NCBI GenBank assembly: GCA_963758205.1
Contig: CAVWUM010000006.1
Location: 1-64,000 of the forward strand
DNA: 64,000 nucleotides
Direction of reading: 5' to 3'
Source: Owenweeksia sp963758205
GTDB lineage: Bacteria > Bacteroidota > Bacteroidia > Flavobacteriales > Schleiferiaceae
The notes under the pieces were generated by a model that had not been told where the DNA came from, searched no databases, and saw nothing but the letters and a program-made list of their open reading frames with translations. Positions within the stretch are counted from its first letter, which is position 1; each line of letters opens with the position of its first letter. The position numbers were made by a program, and so were the translations under genes. This document shows, in pieces, positions 32,934 to 41,589 of this stretch.

Positions 32934-33422
32934 CTAACGGAACTGAGATTTTAGAGACTCTGTAACATAGTGCACTGCAGGACACATGGCTGCATTTTTT
33001 CGGGTAAGCTCTAATATCTGGTGCATCTTATTTCGGTCGGTATGTGGGTACTCGCGGCAGGCCTTGGGGCGATTTTCATAAACGCTGCAGTAGTTATCGT
33101 CACCTAAAAAAGGGCAGGGGGTGGTTTTCAATACAAAATCTCCATCCTCATCTTTTCGCAGGTACTGATCCATAAAGTCCGCGGCCTTAATGCGGAAATG
33201 TTTGGCCAGTCGGTCAATGTCAGCATTTGTAAAAAGAGGGCCGGTGGTTTTGCAGCAATTAGCACACTGAAGGCAGTCAATACACGAAAAGGCTTCATCA
33301 TGTGCCTGATGAAAAGCCTGATCCAGCTTCTTAGAATTTACGGACTTGAGTTTGCGGTAAAACTTTTTGTTTTCGGCCTTTTTATCAGAGGCTTCCTTTT
33401 TAAACGCGTCTAAGTCTATCAC
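32934..33422 (-). CDS. YkgJ family cysteine-cluster protein
   Basis: A 162-residue cytoplasmic protein of the zinc- or iron-chelating family UPF0153. The cysteine pattern is CIDCLQCANCCKTTGP in the first half and CPFLGDDNYCSVYENRPKACREYPH in the second, expected to bind a metal ion or iron-sulphur cluster. Precise function unknown. The ATG overlaps the stop of the sugar transferase gene (ATGA), so it is the last gene of that operon. Confidence 0.92.
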   Translation of the reverse strand: MIDLDAFKKEASDKKAENKKFYRKLKSVNSKKLDQAFHQAHDEAFSCIDCLQCANCCKTTGPLFTNADIDRLAKHFRIKAADFMDQYLRKDEDGDFVLKTTPCPFLGDDNYCSVYENRPKACREYPHTDRNKMHQILELTRKNAAMCPAVHYVTESLKSQFR

Positions 33423-34837
33423 TTTCCGCGGCCTTGAAGAACAATAAGAACTGTATAGATCAAAATCTTAAGATCATTAAACAGGTTCATATTTTCAATG
33501 TAGATGATGTCGTATTTAAGGCGCTGCACCATTTCATCCACATTTTCGGCATAGCCATACTTTACCATACCCCATGAGGTAATACCGGGTTTTACCTTTT
33601 GCAGATGCTTGTAGTGGGGAGCCTTCATTTTAATTTTATCAATGTAATATGCTCTTTCAGGTCTTGGGCCTACTATAGACATTTCGCCAAGCACCACATT
33701 AATAAACTGAGGCAGTTCATCCAGGCGATATTTACGCATTATACGCCCCCACGGGGTTATGCGTTCATCATCTTCGCTACTAAGCTGAGGACCGTTTTTT
33801 TCAGCATCCTCATACATGCTTCGGAATTTAATCATTTTGAACTCGCGCCCATGCTGGCCTAGCCTGCTTTGTGTAAAAAATATGCTGCCTTTACTGGATA
33901 GCCTCACCATTATAGCGCTGAAAATAAAAACAGGGGAGAGCAGGATTAAAAGAAGGCTGGAAACAGTTACATCAAAAACGCGCTTTATCACTTTTTGCCA
34001 CATGGGCATCAACTCGTGGTTGATTTCAATAAGAGGGGCTGAACTTATAGATTCGAGCTTTACTTTACCCGAAATAATATCGTAGGTGTCTGGTATCATT
34101 TTTACCTTAACGTTGGTATCCTCCAAAATATTGATAATGGTTTCAAGTTTTTCATGTTCGGAGGATTCAATCGCAATAATCACCTCGTCAATGTTATGAC
34201 GAGCAATAATCTCAGGTAGTTGGGTATGGGTGCCTAAATGCTCCAGATTTTTTTCAACTAAAAAACGGATGTTGTTGTGTACACTCACAAAACCTACAAA
34301 ATGATTACCCGTACTCGTTTTATTTCCTATTTCATTATAAAGCTCCACAGCCTTATCGTTACTGCCAATTAAAACGGAATTGAAGGTGATTTTACCCTTA
34401 CGTATGCGATTGCTGGTAGCCGTACTGAGCAAAAAGCGGAACAAGCTCGTAATTAAAAAATGGCTGCCGAAATATATAAGAAAACCACGGTAATAGTCAG
34501 TGTAGTTAGAAACCCAGTCATCAAGTATAAGGGCAAAGAAAATAAAGATGCTGCCCAGCAAGGATGCATTAAAGGTGTAGATAAACTCCTTTAATCTTGA
34601 TCTCCTGAAAATATCCCGGTAAAAACCGGTAATGAAATACATAGTAAGCCAAAACAGGGCTACAAAAAATAACCCCAGGTAATAAGTACCGGAAAAGAAC
34701 TCAAAGCTCAGTTCAAAAGGAATGCTTTGAATATCTAGTACCACCCTCCTGAAAATATAGAGGATGCTATAGCTCATGCAGGCAGCTACAACATCCCAAA
34801 GCATATATTTAAACCGCTGGAGGGTATAGTTTTTCAT
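33419..34837 (-). CDS. Polyprenyl-phosphate sugar-1-phosphate transferase (exopolysaccharide initiation)
   Basis: A 472-residue inner-membrane enzyme that links the first sugar phosphate to undecaprenyl phosphate. Four or five N-terminal helices precede a Rossmann-like CoA-binding region (LIGSNDKAVELYNEIG), another helix, and the catalytic bacterial sugar transferase domain: KRVFDVTVSSLLLILLSP, FFTQSRLGQHGREFKMIKFRSM, KYRLDELPQFINVVLGEMSIVGPRPE. It starts inside the preceding lipoprotein gene (four-base overlap) and belongs to a four-gene operon with a Gfo/Idh oxidoreductase, fitting polysaccharide synthesis. Confidence 0.95.
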   Translation of the reverse strand: MKNYTLQRFKYMLWDVVAACMSYSILYIFRRVVLDIQSIPFELSFEFFSGTYYLGLFFVALFWLTMYFITGFYRDIFRRSRLKEFIYTFNASLLGSIFIFFALILDDWVSNYTDYYRGFLIYFGSHFLITSLFRFLLSTATSNRIRKGKITFNSVLIGSNDKAVELYNEIGNKTSTGNHFVGFVSVHNNIRFLVEKNLEHLGTHTQLPEIIARHNIDEVIIAIESSEHEKLETIINILEDTNVKVKMIPDTYDIISGKVKLESISSAPLIEINHELMPMWQKVIKRVFDVTVSSLLLILLSPVFIFSAIMVRLSSKGSIFFTQSRLGQHGREFKMIKFRSMYEDAEKNGPQLSSEDDERITPWGRIMRKYRLDELPQFINVVLGEMSIVGPRPERAYYIDKIKMKAPHYKHLQKVKPGITSWGMVKYGYAENVDEMVQRLKYDIIYIENMNLFNDLKILIYTVLIVLQGRGK

Positions 34838-35757
34838 AGGCGTTGATAAACAAGTTTTAAGTTGTCTAAAAACACCCGGCCTGTATCAAGCCCATCCTGA
34901 TGATCGGCCCTGAAGTATATTTTATACCCTAATGCCGTTGGTTGAGAGCTTACCTCCGTAACCAGGTTTATATAGATCTTATTCCAGTCACTTTTTGGGG
35001 TAACTACCGCTGTAGCCTGTTGTATAGTTGCACCCGGAACATCAGATATAACACCAACAATAAATGGAATGTTACACTTGTAGTTCATCTCCAGGTATAC
35101 GTTTTCGCCACCAACCGGCAATTGCAGCGATTTTACCGATGCCACTTCGGCCAGATCATTATTGGTGGTAGTGTAAAGAATACCGGCCCGGCCATTATCT
35201 TCTGCAGGGTTTTGAAGATTAAGGAAATTATTGGGATCGTTAATACCGGTCTTCCGCAGGTTGGTGTCACTTCCACCTGTTTTTTCAAAGTTGAGGCCGG
35301 CACCATCAAAGTCTTCAATGATATTTACGGTTATCCTGCTCAGGTAACCCGTAACCCGGTTGGCGGAGTCAATCTCAATGGTATCAGCCACAGCGCGGCC
35401 TGAAGGTGTATAATTGAGATCGAACTGCAATGGCTCAAAGCCTTCATAAATGGCGCGGGAAGAAGAGGTACCATTCAGGTTGATACCTGCATACATGGTA
35501 ATCTCATTATTACCTTCATTTAAAATAGCCGGTACGGTGCAGGGGAGTTCAAACACCCCTACGGCATCACCATTGGCATAAATCCAAACCGTGGTTATAC
35601 GGCTATTGGAGGTGCCTTCGCTAACATAGTCCGTGTTTAATCGGATTTCAGGAATTGAGAGATAGACAGGTTTTTGTGCCTCCCAATCTTTTGAGCAGGA
35701 AATAAACGATAATAGTATGATGGCAGCAAAAGCTGCTAAAGAGTATTTTTTGGCCAT
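34834..35757 (-). CDS. Lipoprotein of unknown function in polysaccharide operon
   Basis: A 307-residue lipoprotein with lipobox FISC (Cys21). The mature protein is beta-rich, with aromatic strands such as YLEMNYKCNIPF and KIYINLVTEV, and ends in FLDNLKLVYQ, which recalls carbohydrate-binding or jelly-roll domains; this is an impression only. It sits three bases after the oxidoreductase and overlaps the sugar transferase by four bases, so a role in handling a surface polysaccharide is plausible. Confidence 0.75.
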   Translation of the reverse strand: MAKKYSLAAFAAIILLSFISCSKDWEAQKPVYLSIPEIRLNTDYVSEGTSNSRITTVWIYANGDAVGVFELPCTVPAILNEGNNEITMYAGINLNGTSSSRAIYEGFEPLQFDLNYTPSGRAVADTIEIDSANRVTGYLSRITVNIIEDFDGAGLNFEKTGGSDTNLRKTGINDPNNFLNLQNPAEDNGRAGILYTTTNNDLAEVASVKSLQLPVGGENVYLEMNYKCNIPFIVGVISDVPGATIQQATAVVTPKSDWNKIYINLVTEVSSQPTALGYKIYFRADHQDGLDTGRVFLDNLKLVYQRL

Positions 35758-35760
35758 ATT

Positions 35761-36747
35761 TCAGGCAATCACATTAAGATTGAGATTGATCTTTTCAAGG
35801 ATTTGATGTGCTACGTCCAAAGCCCGGTAACCGTCTTCGAGACTAACGCTCACATCCTCCTTTTTATTGATTGCCGATGCAAAACTTCTTAACTCTTCTT
35901 GTATTGCGTTGGTTTTCAGAGTTTCCGGTTGTTCAAAATAGATCTGTTTTTTGCGGCCGTTGCCCAAATCCATTACCATAGCAAATGGATCGTCTTCATT
36001 TTCAATATCGCGCATGCGTATTACCTCGCTGGTTTTCTCCAAAAAATCAACCGTTACATACGCATCCCGCTGAAATATTCTGGTTTTACGCATATTTTTA
36101 AGTGATATGCGACTTGCGGTCAGGTTGGCCACACAATTGTTATCAAACTCAATACGGGCATTGGCGATATCCGGAGTATCGCTGAGTACAGCCACACCGC
36201 TGGCACTTATCTTTTTAATATTTGATTTTACCATGCCTAGCACTATGTCAATATCATGGATCATTAAATCCAGCACCACGGGTACATCGGTACCCCTGGG
36301 GTTAAACTCTGCCAGGCGGTGCGTTTCAATAAACATGGGATTTTGGATGTAATTACGAGCGGCCAGGTAGGCAGGGTTAAACCTTTCTACATGTCCAACC
36401 TGGGCCTTCACCCCGGCTTCTTCAGTAAGCTTTATAAGTTGTTTGGCTTGTTCAGGGGTTTCAGTAATTGGTTTTTCAATAAAAACGTGCTTGCAGTTTT
36501 TAAGGGCTTTAGCTGCGCAATCATAATGATTAAGGGTAGGGGTAACAATATCCACCACATCTACCGCAGCAATAAGGTCTTCAATAGAATCAAAACCTTT
36601 AATACTAAACTCCTCGCCAACCTTTTTTACCGTTTCAGCATTGGCGTCATAAAAACCAACAAGTTGATAGTCATCAGGTAAACCAGCTAAACACTTTATA
36701 TGGATTTTACCAAGATGACCAGCACCAAGAACCCCAACTTTGAGCAT
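35761..36747 (-). CDS. Gfo/Idh/MocA family oxidoreductase
   Basis: NAD(P)-dependent sugar oxidoreductase of 328 residues, started at the ATG at 36747, which opens the Rossmann motif VGVLGAGHLGKIH directly; the longer frame upstream would cover the promoter. The family signature KHVFIEKPITET carries the catalytic-type lysine-proline, followed by QVGHVERFNPA and the second domain with DLMIHDIDIVLG. Such enzymes make or modify nucleotide sugars. It opens a four-gene operon with a sugar transferase and has a near-consensus promoter. Confidence 0.92.
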   Translation of the reverse strand: MLKVGVLGAGHLGKIHIKCLAGLPDDYQLVGFYDANAETVKKVGEEFSIKGFDSIEDLIAAVDVVDIVTPTLNHYDCAAKALKNCKHVFIEKPITETPEQAKQLIKLTEEAGVKAQVGHVERFNPAYLAARNYIQNPMFIETHRLAEFNPRGTDVPVVLDLMIHDIDIVLGMVKSNIKKISASGVAVLSDTPDIANARIEFDNNCVANLTASRISLKNMRKTRIFQRDAYVTVDFLEKTSEVIRMRDIENEDDPFAMVMDLGNGRKKQIYFEQPETLKTNAIQEELRSFASAINKKEDVSVSLEDGYRALDVAHQILEKINLNLNVIA

Positions 36748-36762
36748 ATAAAAAATTTTCGG

Positions 36763-36793
36763 CAAATGTAGGGCATTTGTAAGGTTGGGCAAG
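36763..36793 (-). promoter_or_regulatory. Promoter of the oxidoreductase/sugar-transferase operon
   Basis: On the minus strand CTTG (36793-36790) is followed by exactly 19 bases and TACATTTG (36770-36763), an exact fit to the Bacteroidota arrangement of -33 TTG, 19-base spacer and -7 TAnnTTTG. The start codon at 36747 is 15 bases downstream. Confidence 0.65.
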
Positions 36794-36887
36794 TGTAGAG
36801 CCATGCGGCTATTCACAGATTCTTGTTAATTACCCGTACCTTATAGATTATTTTATACCCGGTATAATAACCATTTTAGCGGCAGCT

Positions 36888-37532
36888 ATGCAGAACGACT
36901 TACCCAGACATAAAGGCCAGCGCAACAAATTGATTAGGGAACTGATTGCCAAAGGCATAAGGCAGCAGGATGTACTTAAGGCCATTGGCAAAATACCCCG
37001 CCACTTGTTTATTGATTCTTCTTTTGAAGATTATGCCTACCAGGATAAGCCTTTTCCCATAGCTTCCGGGCAGACTATTTCACAACCCTATACGGTGGCA
37101 TTTCAAACCGAATTATTGCAGGTAAGCCCAGGTGATAAAGTGCTCGAAATAGGTACGGGCAGCGGCTATCAGGCGTGTGTTCTGGATGAAATAGGAGCGA
37201 AGGTATACAGCATTGAAAGGCAAAAGGAACTGTTTGATATTACCCGCCAGAATATGCGAAAACTGGGTTACAGTTTTACCATGAAGTATGGCGATGGTTT
37301 TGCAGGCCTGCCATCATTTGCGCCTTTTGACCGGATTATAGTTACGGCAGGTGCACCTGATATTCCCCCGAAATTGGTGGAGCAACTTAAAAATGGTGGG
37401 CGTATGGTAATACCCGTAGGCACAGGCAGCCAAAAAATGCTGCTGTTAACCAAACATGAAAATGGAAAAGTGGAAGTGAGCGATTATGGTGACTTCCGGT
37501 TTGTGCCTATGCTCGGCAACCGTAATGTTTAA
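36888..37532 (+). CDS. pcm: Protein-L-isoaspartate O-methyltransferase
   Basis: Uses S-adenosylmethionine to methylate isoaspartyl residues and start their repair. 214 residues, usual length. Motifs: FIDSSFEDYAYQDKPFPI, GQTISQPYTVAFQTELL, and the SAM-binding VLEIGTGSGYQACVL, then ITVTAGAP-like DRIIVTAGAPDIPPKLVEQLKNGG. The convergent gene at 37529 overlaps its stop by four bases. Confidence 0.95.
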   Translation: MQNDLPRHKGQRNKLIRELIAKGIRQQDVLKAIGKIPRHLFIDSSFEDYAYQDKPFPIASGQTISQPYTVAFQTELLQVSPGDKVLEIGTGSGYQACVLDEIGAKVYSIERQKELFDITRQNMRKLGYSFTMKYGDGFAGLPSFAPFDRIIVTAGAPDIPPKLVEQLKNGGRMVIPVGTGSQKMLLLTKHENGKVEVSDYGDFRFVPMLGNRNV

Positions 37533-38029
37533 AAGACTTCTTTTAAAGGGCTGATTAGTACAAAGCCGCGTTCCTTATCCAGCCAGGCCACATCATAAAT
37601 AAAACTTACCTGTGTTTGCACCCTATCATTTCTGTAAATGAAATTGGTTTTCATGGCATAAGTATCCTTGGAGTTATCAAGTGGTTCGTGGCGGGTTTCA
37701 AGGTATTCAAACGTGGCTCCATCTAATATTTCAAAATTGTAGTTCTCTACCATTTCCTGTATGGAGCGCTGGTAATCCACATACATTTGGTTGTAGGCTT
37801 CGTTGATTTTGTGCTTGGCCAGGCTTTTCTGATTATCATTCATAGGCTGGCGGTCAATAATCTCATGATACTCACGGGTTCGGATAAAATCAACAAATTC
37901 AGTTTGTGTGCTATCCGTCATTTGCCTAAAGAGGATAACCCCATAGTCATTAAAGTCTTCTTCGGTTTGGGCTGATATGTTTAACGTGCCGCACAGCGCC
38001 ACCGCAAGCACAAAAAGATATTTACTCAT
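37529..38029 (-). CDS. Small secreted protein of unknown function
   Basis: A 166-residue protein started at the ATG at 38029, which gives a signal peptide (MSKYLFVLAVALCGTLNISAQ). The mature part is charged, with long helices (KSLAKHKINEAYNQMYVDYQ) and a C-terminal beta part (ATFEYLETRHEPL, TNFIYRNDRVQTQVSFIYDVAWL). No family recognised. The promoter-like text in front is shared with the DUF2911 gene. Confidence 0.72.
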   Translation of the reverse strand: MSKYLFVLAVALCGTLNISAQTEEDFNDYGVILFRQMTDSTQTEFVDFIRTREYHEIIDRQPMNDNQKSLAKHKINEAYNQMYVDYQRSIQEMVENYNFEILDGATFEYLETRHEPLDNSKDTYAMKTNFIYRNDRVQTQVSFIYDVAWLDKERGFVLISPLKEVF

Positions 38030-38057
38030 AAACTGATTTCTTAAAAATGATTGGCCG

Positions 38058-38065
38058 CAATAATA
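38058..38065 (-). promoter_or_regulatory. Candidate -7 element of the secreted 37529 gene
   Basis: On the minus strand TATTATTG, one base from TAnnTTTG, 28 bases before the ATG at 38029; identical to the element in front of the DUF2911 gene. Confidence 0.28.
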
Positions 38066-38108
38066 CAATGATTGTACCTGATGCTAAAACAAGAAAAAAC
38101 TAACGTAC

Positions 38109-38909
38109 TTAAAACCTATTATCCCCATCCAGCAGTCTGCCTAACCCTCCAAGTACACTTCCTTCTTCTCTTCCCTTGCCGCCCATCTTGGGAGCGCTGG
38201 CAATAATTCTATCTGCCAAACGGCTAAAGGGTAATGATTGGATAAAGACCTTACCCGGGCCGGTGAGCTTGGCCAGAAATACACCTTCACCACCAAATAC
38301 AGCGTTTCTCAGTCCACCTATATATTCAATATCATATTCTACTGTATTTGTAAAGGCAACAAGGCAGCCGGTATCTACTTTTAAGGTTTCACCAGTATGA
38401 AGTTGCTTTTCTATAATCATCCCTCCGGAGTGAACAAAGGCCATCCCATCTCCCTCAAGTTTTTGCATTATAAAGCCTTCGCCACCAAACAGCCCCGTAC
38501 CAATACGCTTTTGAAACTCAATACCAACGGATACCCCCTTAGCCGCACATAAAAAAGAATCCTTTTGGCAAACCAGTTTTCCGCTCATTTCGCTTAAGTC
38601 CATGGGGATGATTTTACCGGGGTAGGGGGAGGCAAACCACGCCTTTTTCTTACCCTGCCCGGTATTGGTGTATGTTGTCATAAAGAGACTTTCACCGGTA
38701 AGCATTCGTTTTCCGGCAGATAAAAACTTATCAAACAAACCTTTATTTTGATTGCTGCCGTCACCAAATATGGTATTCATTTCAATGCACATGTCCATCA
38801 TCATAAGGCTACCGGCTTCAGCTACCACGGTTTCCATGGGGTCAAGCTCAATTTCCACGGCTTGCATTTCTTCGCCCAACAGGCGGTAATCTATTTCATG
38901 TGAGTTCAT
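38109..38909 (-). CDS. TIGR00266/AIM24 family protein
   Basis: A 266-residue cytoplasmic protein of the AIM24-like family. Signs: the N-terminal MQAVEIELDPMETVVAEAGSLMMMD, then GESLFMTTYTN, GLFGGEGFIMQKLEGDGMAFVHSGG and the C-terminal AVFGGEGVFLAKLTGPGKVFIQSLP. The fold is a beta-prism-like trimer in solved members; no enzymatic role is established. The tail is glycine-rich. Confidence 0.92.
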   Translation of the reverse strand: MNSHEIDYRLLGEEMQAVEIELDPMETVVAEAGSLMMMDMCIEMNTIFGDGSNQNKGLFDKFLSAGKRMLTGESLFMTTYTNTGQGKKKAWFASPYPGKIIPMDLSEMSGKLVCQKDSFLCAAKGVSVGIEFQKRIGTGLFGGEGFIMQKLEGDGMAFVHSGGMIIEKQLHTGETLKVDTGCLVAFTNTVEYDIEYIGGLRNAVFGGEGVFLAKLTGPGKVFIQSLPFSRLADRIIASAPKMGGKGREEGSVLGGLGRLLDGDNRF

Positions 38910-38993
38910 ATTGTCCTTTATTTTGAATTAGCTACTGGTTTAAACTAAAAGATTCTGGAATTATCTATAACTACAAATCACAAACAACAAAAC

Positions 38994-40265
38994 TTAATAC
39001 CCATATTTCGCCCAAATCTTTTTCAGCCAATCGCGTATGCTATTTTCCTTAGCATTATTGCCGGGCTCGTATAATTTGGTGTTGCTTACTTCCTTTGGCA
39101 AAAACTCCTGATCTACAAAATTACCTTCATGGCTATGAGCATATTTATAATCGGCACCATAGCCCAGTTCCTTCATCAATTTGGTGGGGGCATTTCTTAT
39201 GTGCAGAGGTACGGGCAAATCACCGGTTTCCTTTACCAGCTTTTGGGCTTTACCAATAGCCTCATAACTCGCGTTACTTTTTGGCGAAGTAGCCAGATAC
39301 ACCACACATTGCGATAAAATGATCCGGCTTTCCGGGAAACCTATTTTTTTTACGGCATCATAAGTTGAGTTGGCCAGCAAAAGTGCATTGGGGTTAGCCA
39401 TACCAATATCCTCAGATGCAAGTATTAGCAGCCTGCGGGCAATAAAATCAGGATCTTCACCACCTTCAATCATCCGGGCCAGCCAATACACCCCGGCATT
39501 CGGGTCGCTACCGCGTATGGATTTTATAAAAGCTGAAATAATGTCGTAATGCTGCTCGCCATTTTTATCATACATGGCCGGGCGGTTGCGCAAAAGCTGC
39601 TCAACCAGCTCATTTGTAATGGCTTCGCCTTGCTTTACGTTGCCTGCCAAAAGTTCCAGCGTATTCAATAGTTTGCGGGCATCACCTCCGCTGTAGCGGA
39701 AGAGGGCCTGGCGCTCTTTAATATTTAAGTTCTTGTTTTTGAGCCACTCATCTTTTAAAAGAGCTCTGTCCAGCATTTCATCAAGGTGGGCTTTGTCAAG
39801 CGATTTTAACACATATACCTGACAGCGAGACAGTAAGGCCGAGATTACCTCAAAGCTGGGATTCTCAGTAGTAGCACCAATAAGGGATACAGTGCCTTTT
39901 TCCACAGCGCCCAAAAGGCTGTCCTGTTGCGATTTGCTGAATCGATGAATCTCATCAATAAAAAGAATAGGCGTCTTTCCCTGCCCGAAAAGGCCCTGGT
40001 TCTCGGCTTTTTGGATGACCTCCCTAACATCCTTTACGCCTGAAATGATGGCACTTAAAGTAAAAAATGGTCGCTGAACTTCTTTGGCGATCAATCCCGC
40101 AAGGGTGGTTTTACCAACTCCGGGTGGTCCCCAAAAAATCATAGAGGGAACTATTTTCTGATCGAGCAGTTTTTTAAGGGAACCATTTTTGCCAAGTAGT
40201 TCTTCCTGTCCAATGTAATCTTCAAAGCTTTTTGGCCGTAATCTTTCGGCAAGAGGTGCTGACAT
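38994..40265 (-). CDS. rarA: Replication-associated recombination protein RarA (MgsA)
   Basis: AAA+ ATPase of 423 residues, of the RarA/WRNIP1 clade, which acts at stalled replication forks and gapped DNA. Motifs: RPKSFEDYIGQEELLG, Walker A GPPGVGKTTLA, Walker B ILFIDEIHRFSKSQQD, sensor GATTENPSFEV, then the C-terminal region with DPNAGVYWLARMIEGGEDP and AYKYAH-like GADYKYAHSHEG. Length is typical. The start is 44 bases from that of the divergent rhomboid gene. Confidence 0.95.
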   Translation of the reverse strand: MSAPLAERLRPKSFEDYIGQEELLGKNGSLKKLLDQKIVPSMIFWGPPGVGKTTLAGLIAKEVQRPFFTLSAIISGVKDVREVIQKAENQGLFGQGKTPILFIDEIHRFSKSQQDSLLGAVEKGTVSLIGATTENPSFEVISALLSRCQVYVLKSLDKAHLDEMLDRALLKDEWLKNKNLNIKERQALFRYSGGDARKLLNTLELLAGNVKQGEAITNELVEQLLRNRPAMYDKNGEQHYDIISAFIKSIRGSDPNAGVYWLARMIEGGEDPDFIARRLLILASEDIGMANPNALLLANSTYDAVKKIGFPESRIILSQCVVYLATSPKSNASYEAIGKAQKLVKETGDLPVPLHIRNAPTKLMKELGYGADYKYAHSHEGNFVDQEFLPKEVSNTKLYEPGNNAKENSIRDWLKKIWAKYGY

Positions 40266-40309
40266 TTACTGTAAAATTCAGGCAGGTAAAAATACTACAT
40301 TTAAACACT

Positions 40310-41107
40310 GTGAAAAGACTTTACGGCACATATAATCCCGCTGATCCGGAGGTGGTGGAAAATACCACCGGACTGGGCTTTATCATAAAACCATTCTATT
40401 TTGTAATACTTATTTGGTTTGTGTTTTGGGTGGATCAGCGCTTTCTGCTTGACCTTTACCGATTCGGGGTTTTCCCCCGGCATTTTACCGGACTGATGGG
40501 CGTTTTTACCACACCACTATTACACGGCAGCATGGGCCACTTAGCCAGTAATACGTTGCCTATTCTGGCGCTCGGAGCGGGTTTGTATTATTTCTATCCC
40601 AAAATAGCCACCCGGGTAGTACTGGTTTCCTGGCTGGCATCTGGTTTAGCCGTTTGGCTTATTGGCAGGCCAAGTTTTCATATCGGTGCATCGGGTTTAA
40701 TTTACGCTCTTGCGGGATTTATTTTCCTTAGCGGATTACTACGAAAGCAGCCCAACTTGCTCGCCCTATCATTACTTGTGGTATTTCTTTATGGAGGTTT
40801 GTTTTGGGGATTATTACCAATAGAGGAACAGGTAAGCTGGGAGGCTCACCTGGCAGGACTCACCAGTGGATTTGCCCTGGCTGTAAATTACAGGCGCTTT
40901 GGCCCAAGGCAAAAAAAATACAGTTGGGAGGTGGAAGGTGCTGATGAAATACCAGAAGCTGAATTATCCATCGAAAGGGAAGTAGAAATAATAAGGCCGG
41001 AAATTGAAGCCTGGAAACAATATTCAAACAACCATATTACCGTTAGGTACCATTATCATCCCCAGGTAAAACAAAGGCCCAACGAACAAAACAACACTCA
41101 ACAATGA
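40310..41107 (+). CDS. Rhomboid family intramembrane protease
   Basis: The GTG at 40310 is chosen as start (265 residues): it begins the conserved VKRLYGTYNPADPE text, lies seven bases after a promoter-like TACATTTA, and avoids overlap with the divergent rarA start that the only upstream ATG would cause. Six helices are predicted. LHGSMGHLASNTLP matches helix 2, the catalytic serine is in HIGASGLIYALAGF and the histidine in WEAHLAGLTSGF. The tail of about 70 residues is cytoplasmic and acidic, then basic. It overlaps the next gene by four bases. Confidence 0.88.
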   Translation: MKRLYGTYNPADPEVVENTTGLGFIIKPFYFVILIWFVFWVDQRFLLDLYRFGVFPRHFTGLMGVFTTPLLHGSMGHLASNTLPILALGAGLYYFYPKIATRVVLVSWLASGLAVWLIGRPSFHIGASGLIYALAGFIFLSGLLRKQPNLLALSLLVVFLYGGLFWGLLPIEEQVSWEAHLAGLTSGFALAVNYRRFGPRQKKYSWEVEGADEIPEAELSIEREVEIIRPEIEAWKQYSNNHITVRYHYHPQVKQRPNEQNNTQQ

Positions 41108-41589
41108 GATTGACTCTAACTACCGCTCTATTATTTATAACCTCCATTTTATTTAGTCAGCAATACATCTACCTGCAAAAGGGCAATGAGGTACCCCATA
41201 CACGGATTGCCTTAAAGGATAAGGTGAAATTTAAAACCCAGGAGAGTGAACGTTGGATTGAGGGTATTCTGCATGAAATAACCGCTGAGAGTATAACTGT
41301 TGGCCAGGCCACTTACCTGATAAGTAACATTTCGGCCTTCAGAACGCGCAATGGCTTTGTGCACTTGCTGGGAACAGCAGGTGTAGCGGGGGGTACGCTC
41401 TTTACAGGCATATTTATCCTTAACGGTTTAATCAATAATGAAACCTTATTAACCGAAAATCAGGCTATATTAGGGGCTTCATTAGTATCGGCAGGTTTTA
41501 TTGTGCGTTTGCTTGCACGCAAAACCTATAATAAAACGGATGGCTGGAACTGGAAGGTTATAGACCTTGATAAAGATTTTGATCAGTGA
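41104..41589 (+). CDS. Small membrane protein of unknown function
   Basis: A 161-residue protein with a signal peptide (MRLTLTTALLFITSILFSQQ) and a short beta domain (VKFKTQESERWIEGILHEITAESITVG) that looks like an SH3-like or PegA-like strand set, followed by two membrane helices (about 88-110 and 122-138). No family recognised. It is the middle gene of a rhomboid/oxidoreductase cluster with four-base overlaps on both sides. Confidence 0.7.
   Translation: MRLTLTTALLFITSILFSQQYIYLQKGNEVPHTRIALKDKVKFKTQESERWIEGILHEITAESITVGQATYLISNISAFRTRNGFVHLLGTAGVAGGTLFTGIFILNGLINNETLLTENQAILGASLVSAGFIVRLLARKTYNKTDGWNWKVIDLDKDFDQ

Noticed and set aside
32871..32965. C-terminal extension of MscL as read in the open frame
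   Set aside because: It results from a one-base shift, lacks any MscL feature and runs through the gene's terminator.
36748..36816. 23-codon extension of the Gfo/Idh protein
   Set aside because: It covers the near-consensus promoter, and the Rossmann motif begins directly at the ATG at 36747.
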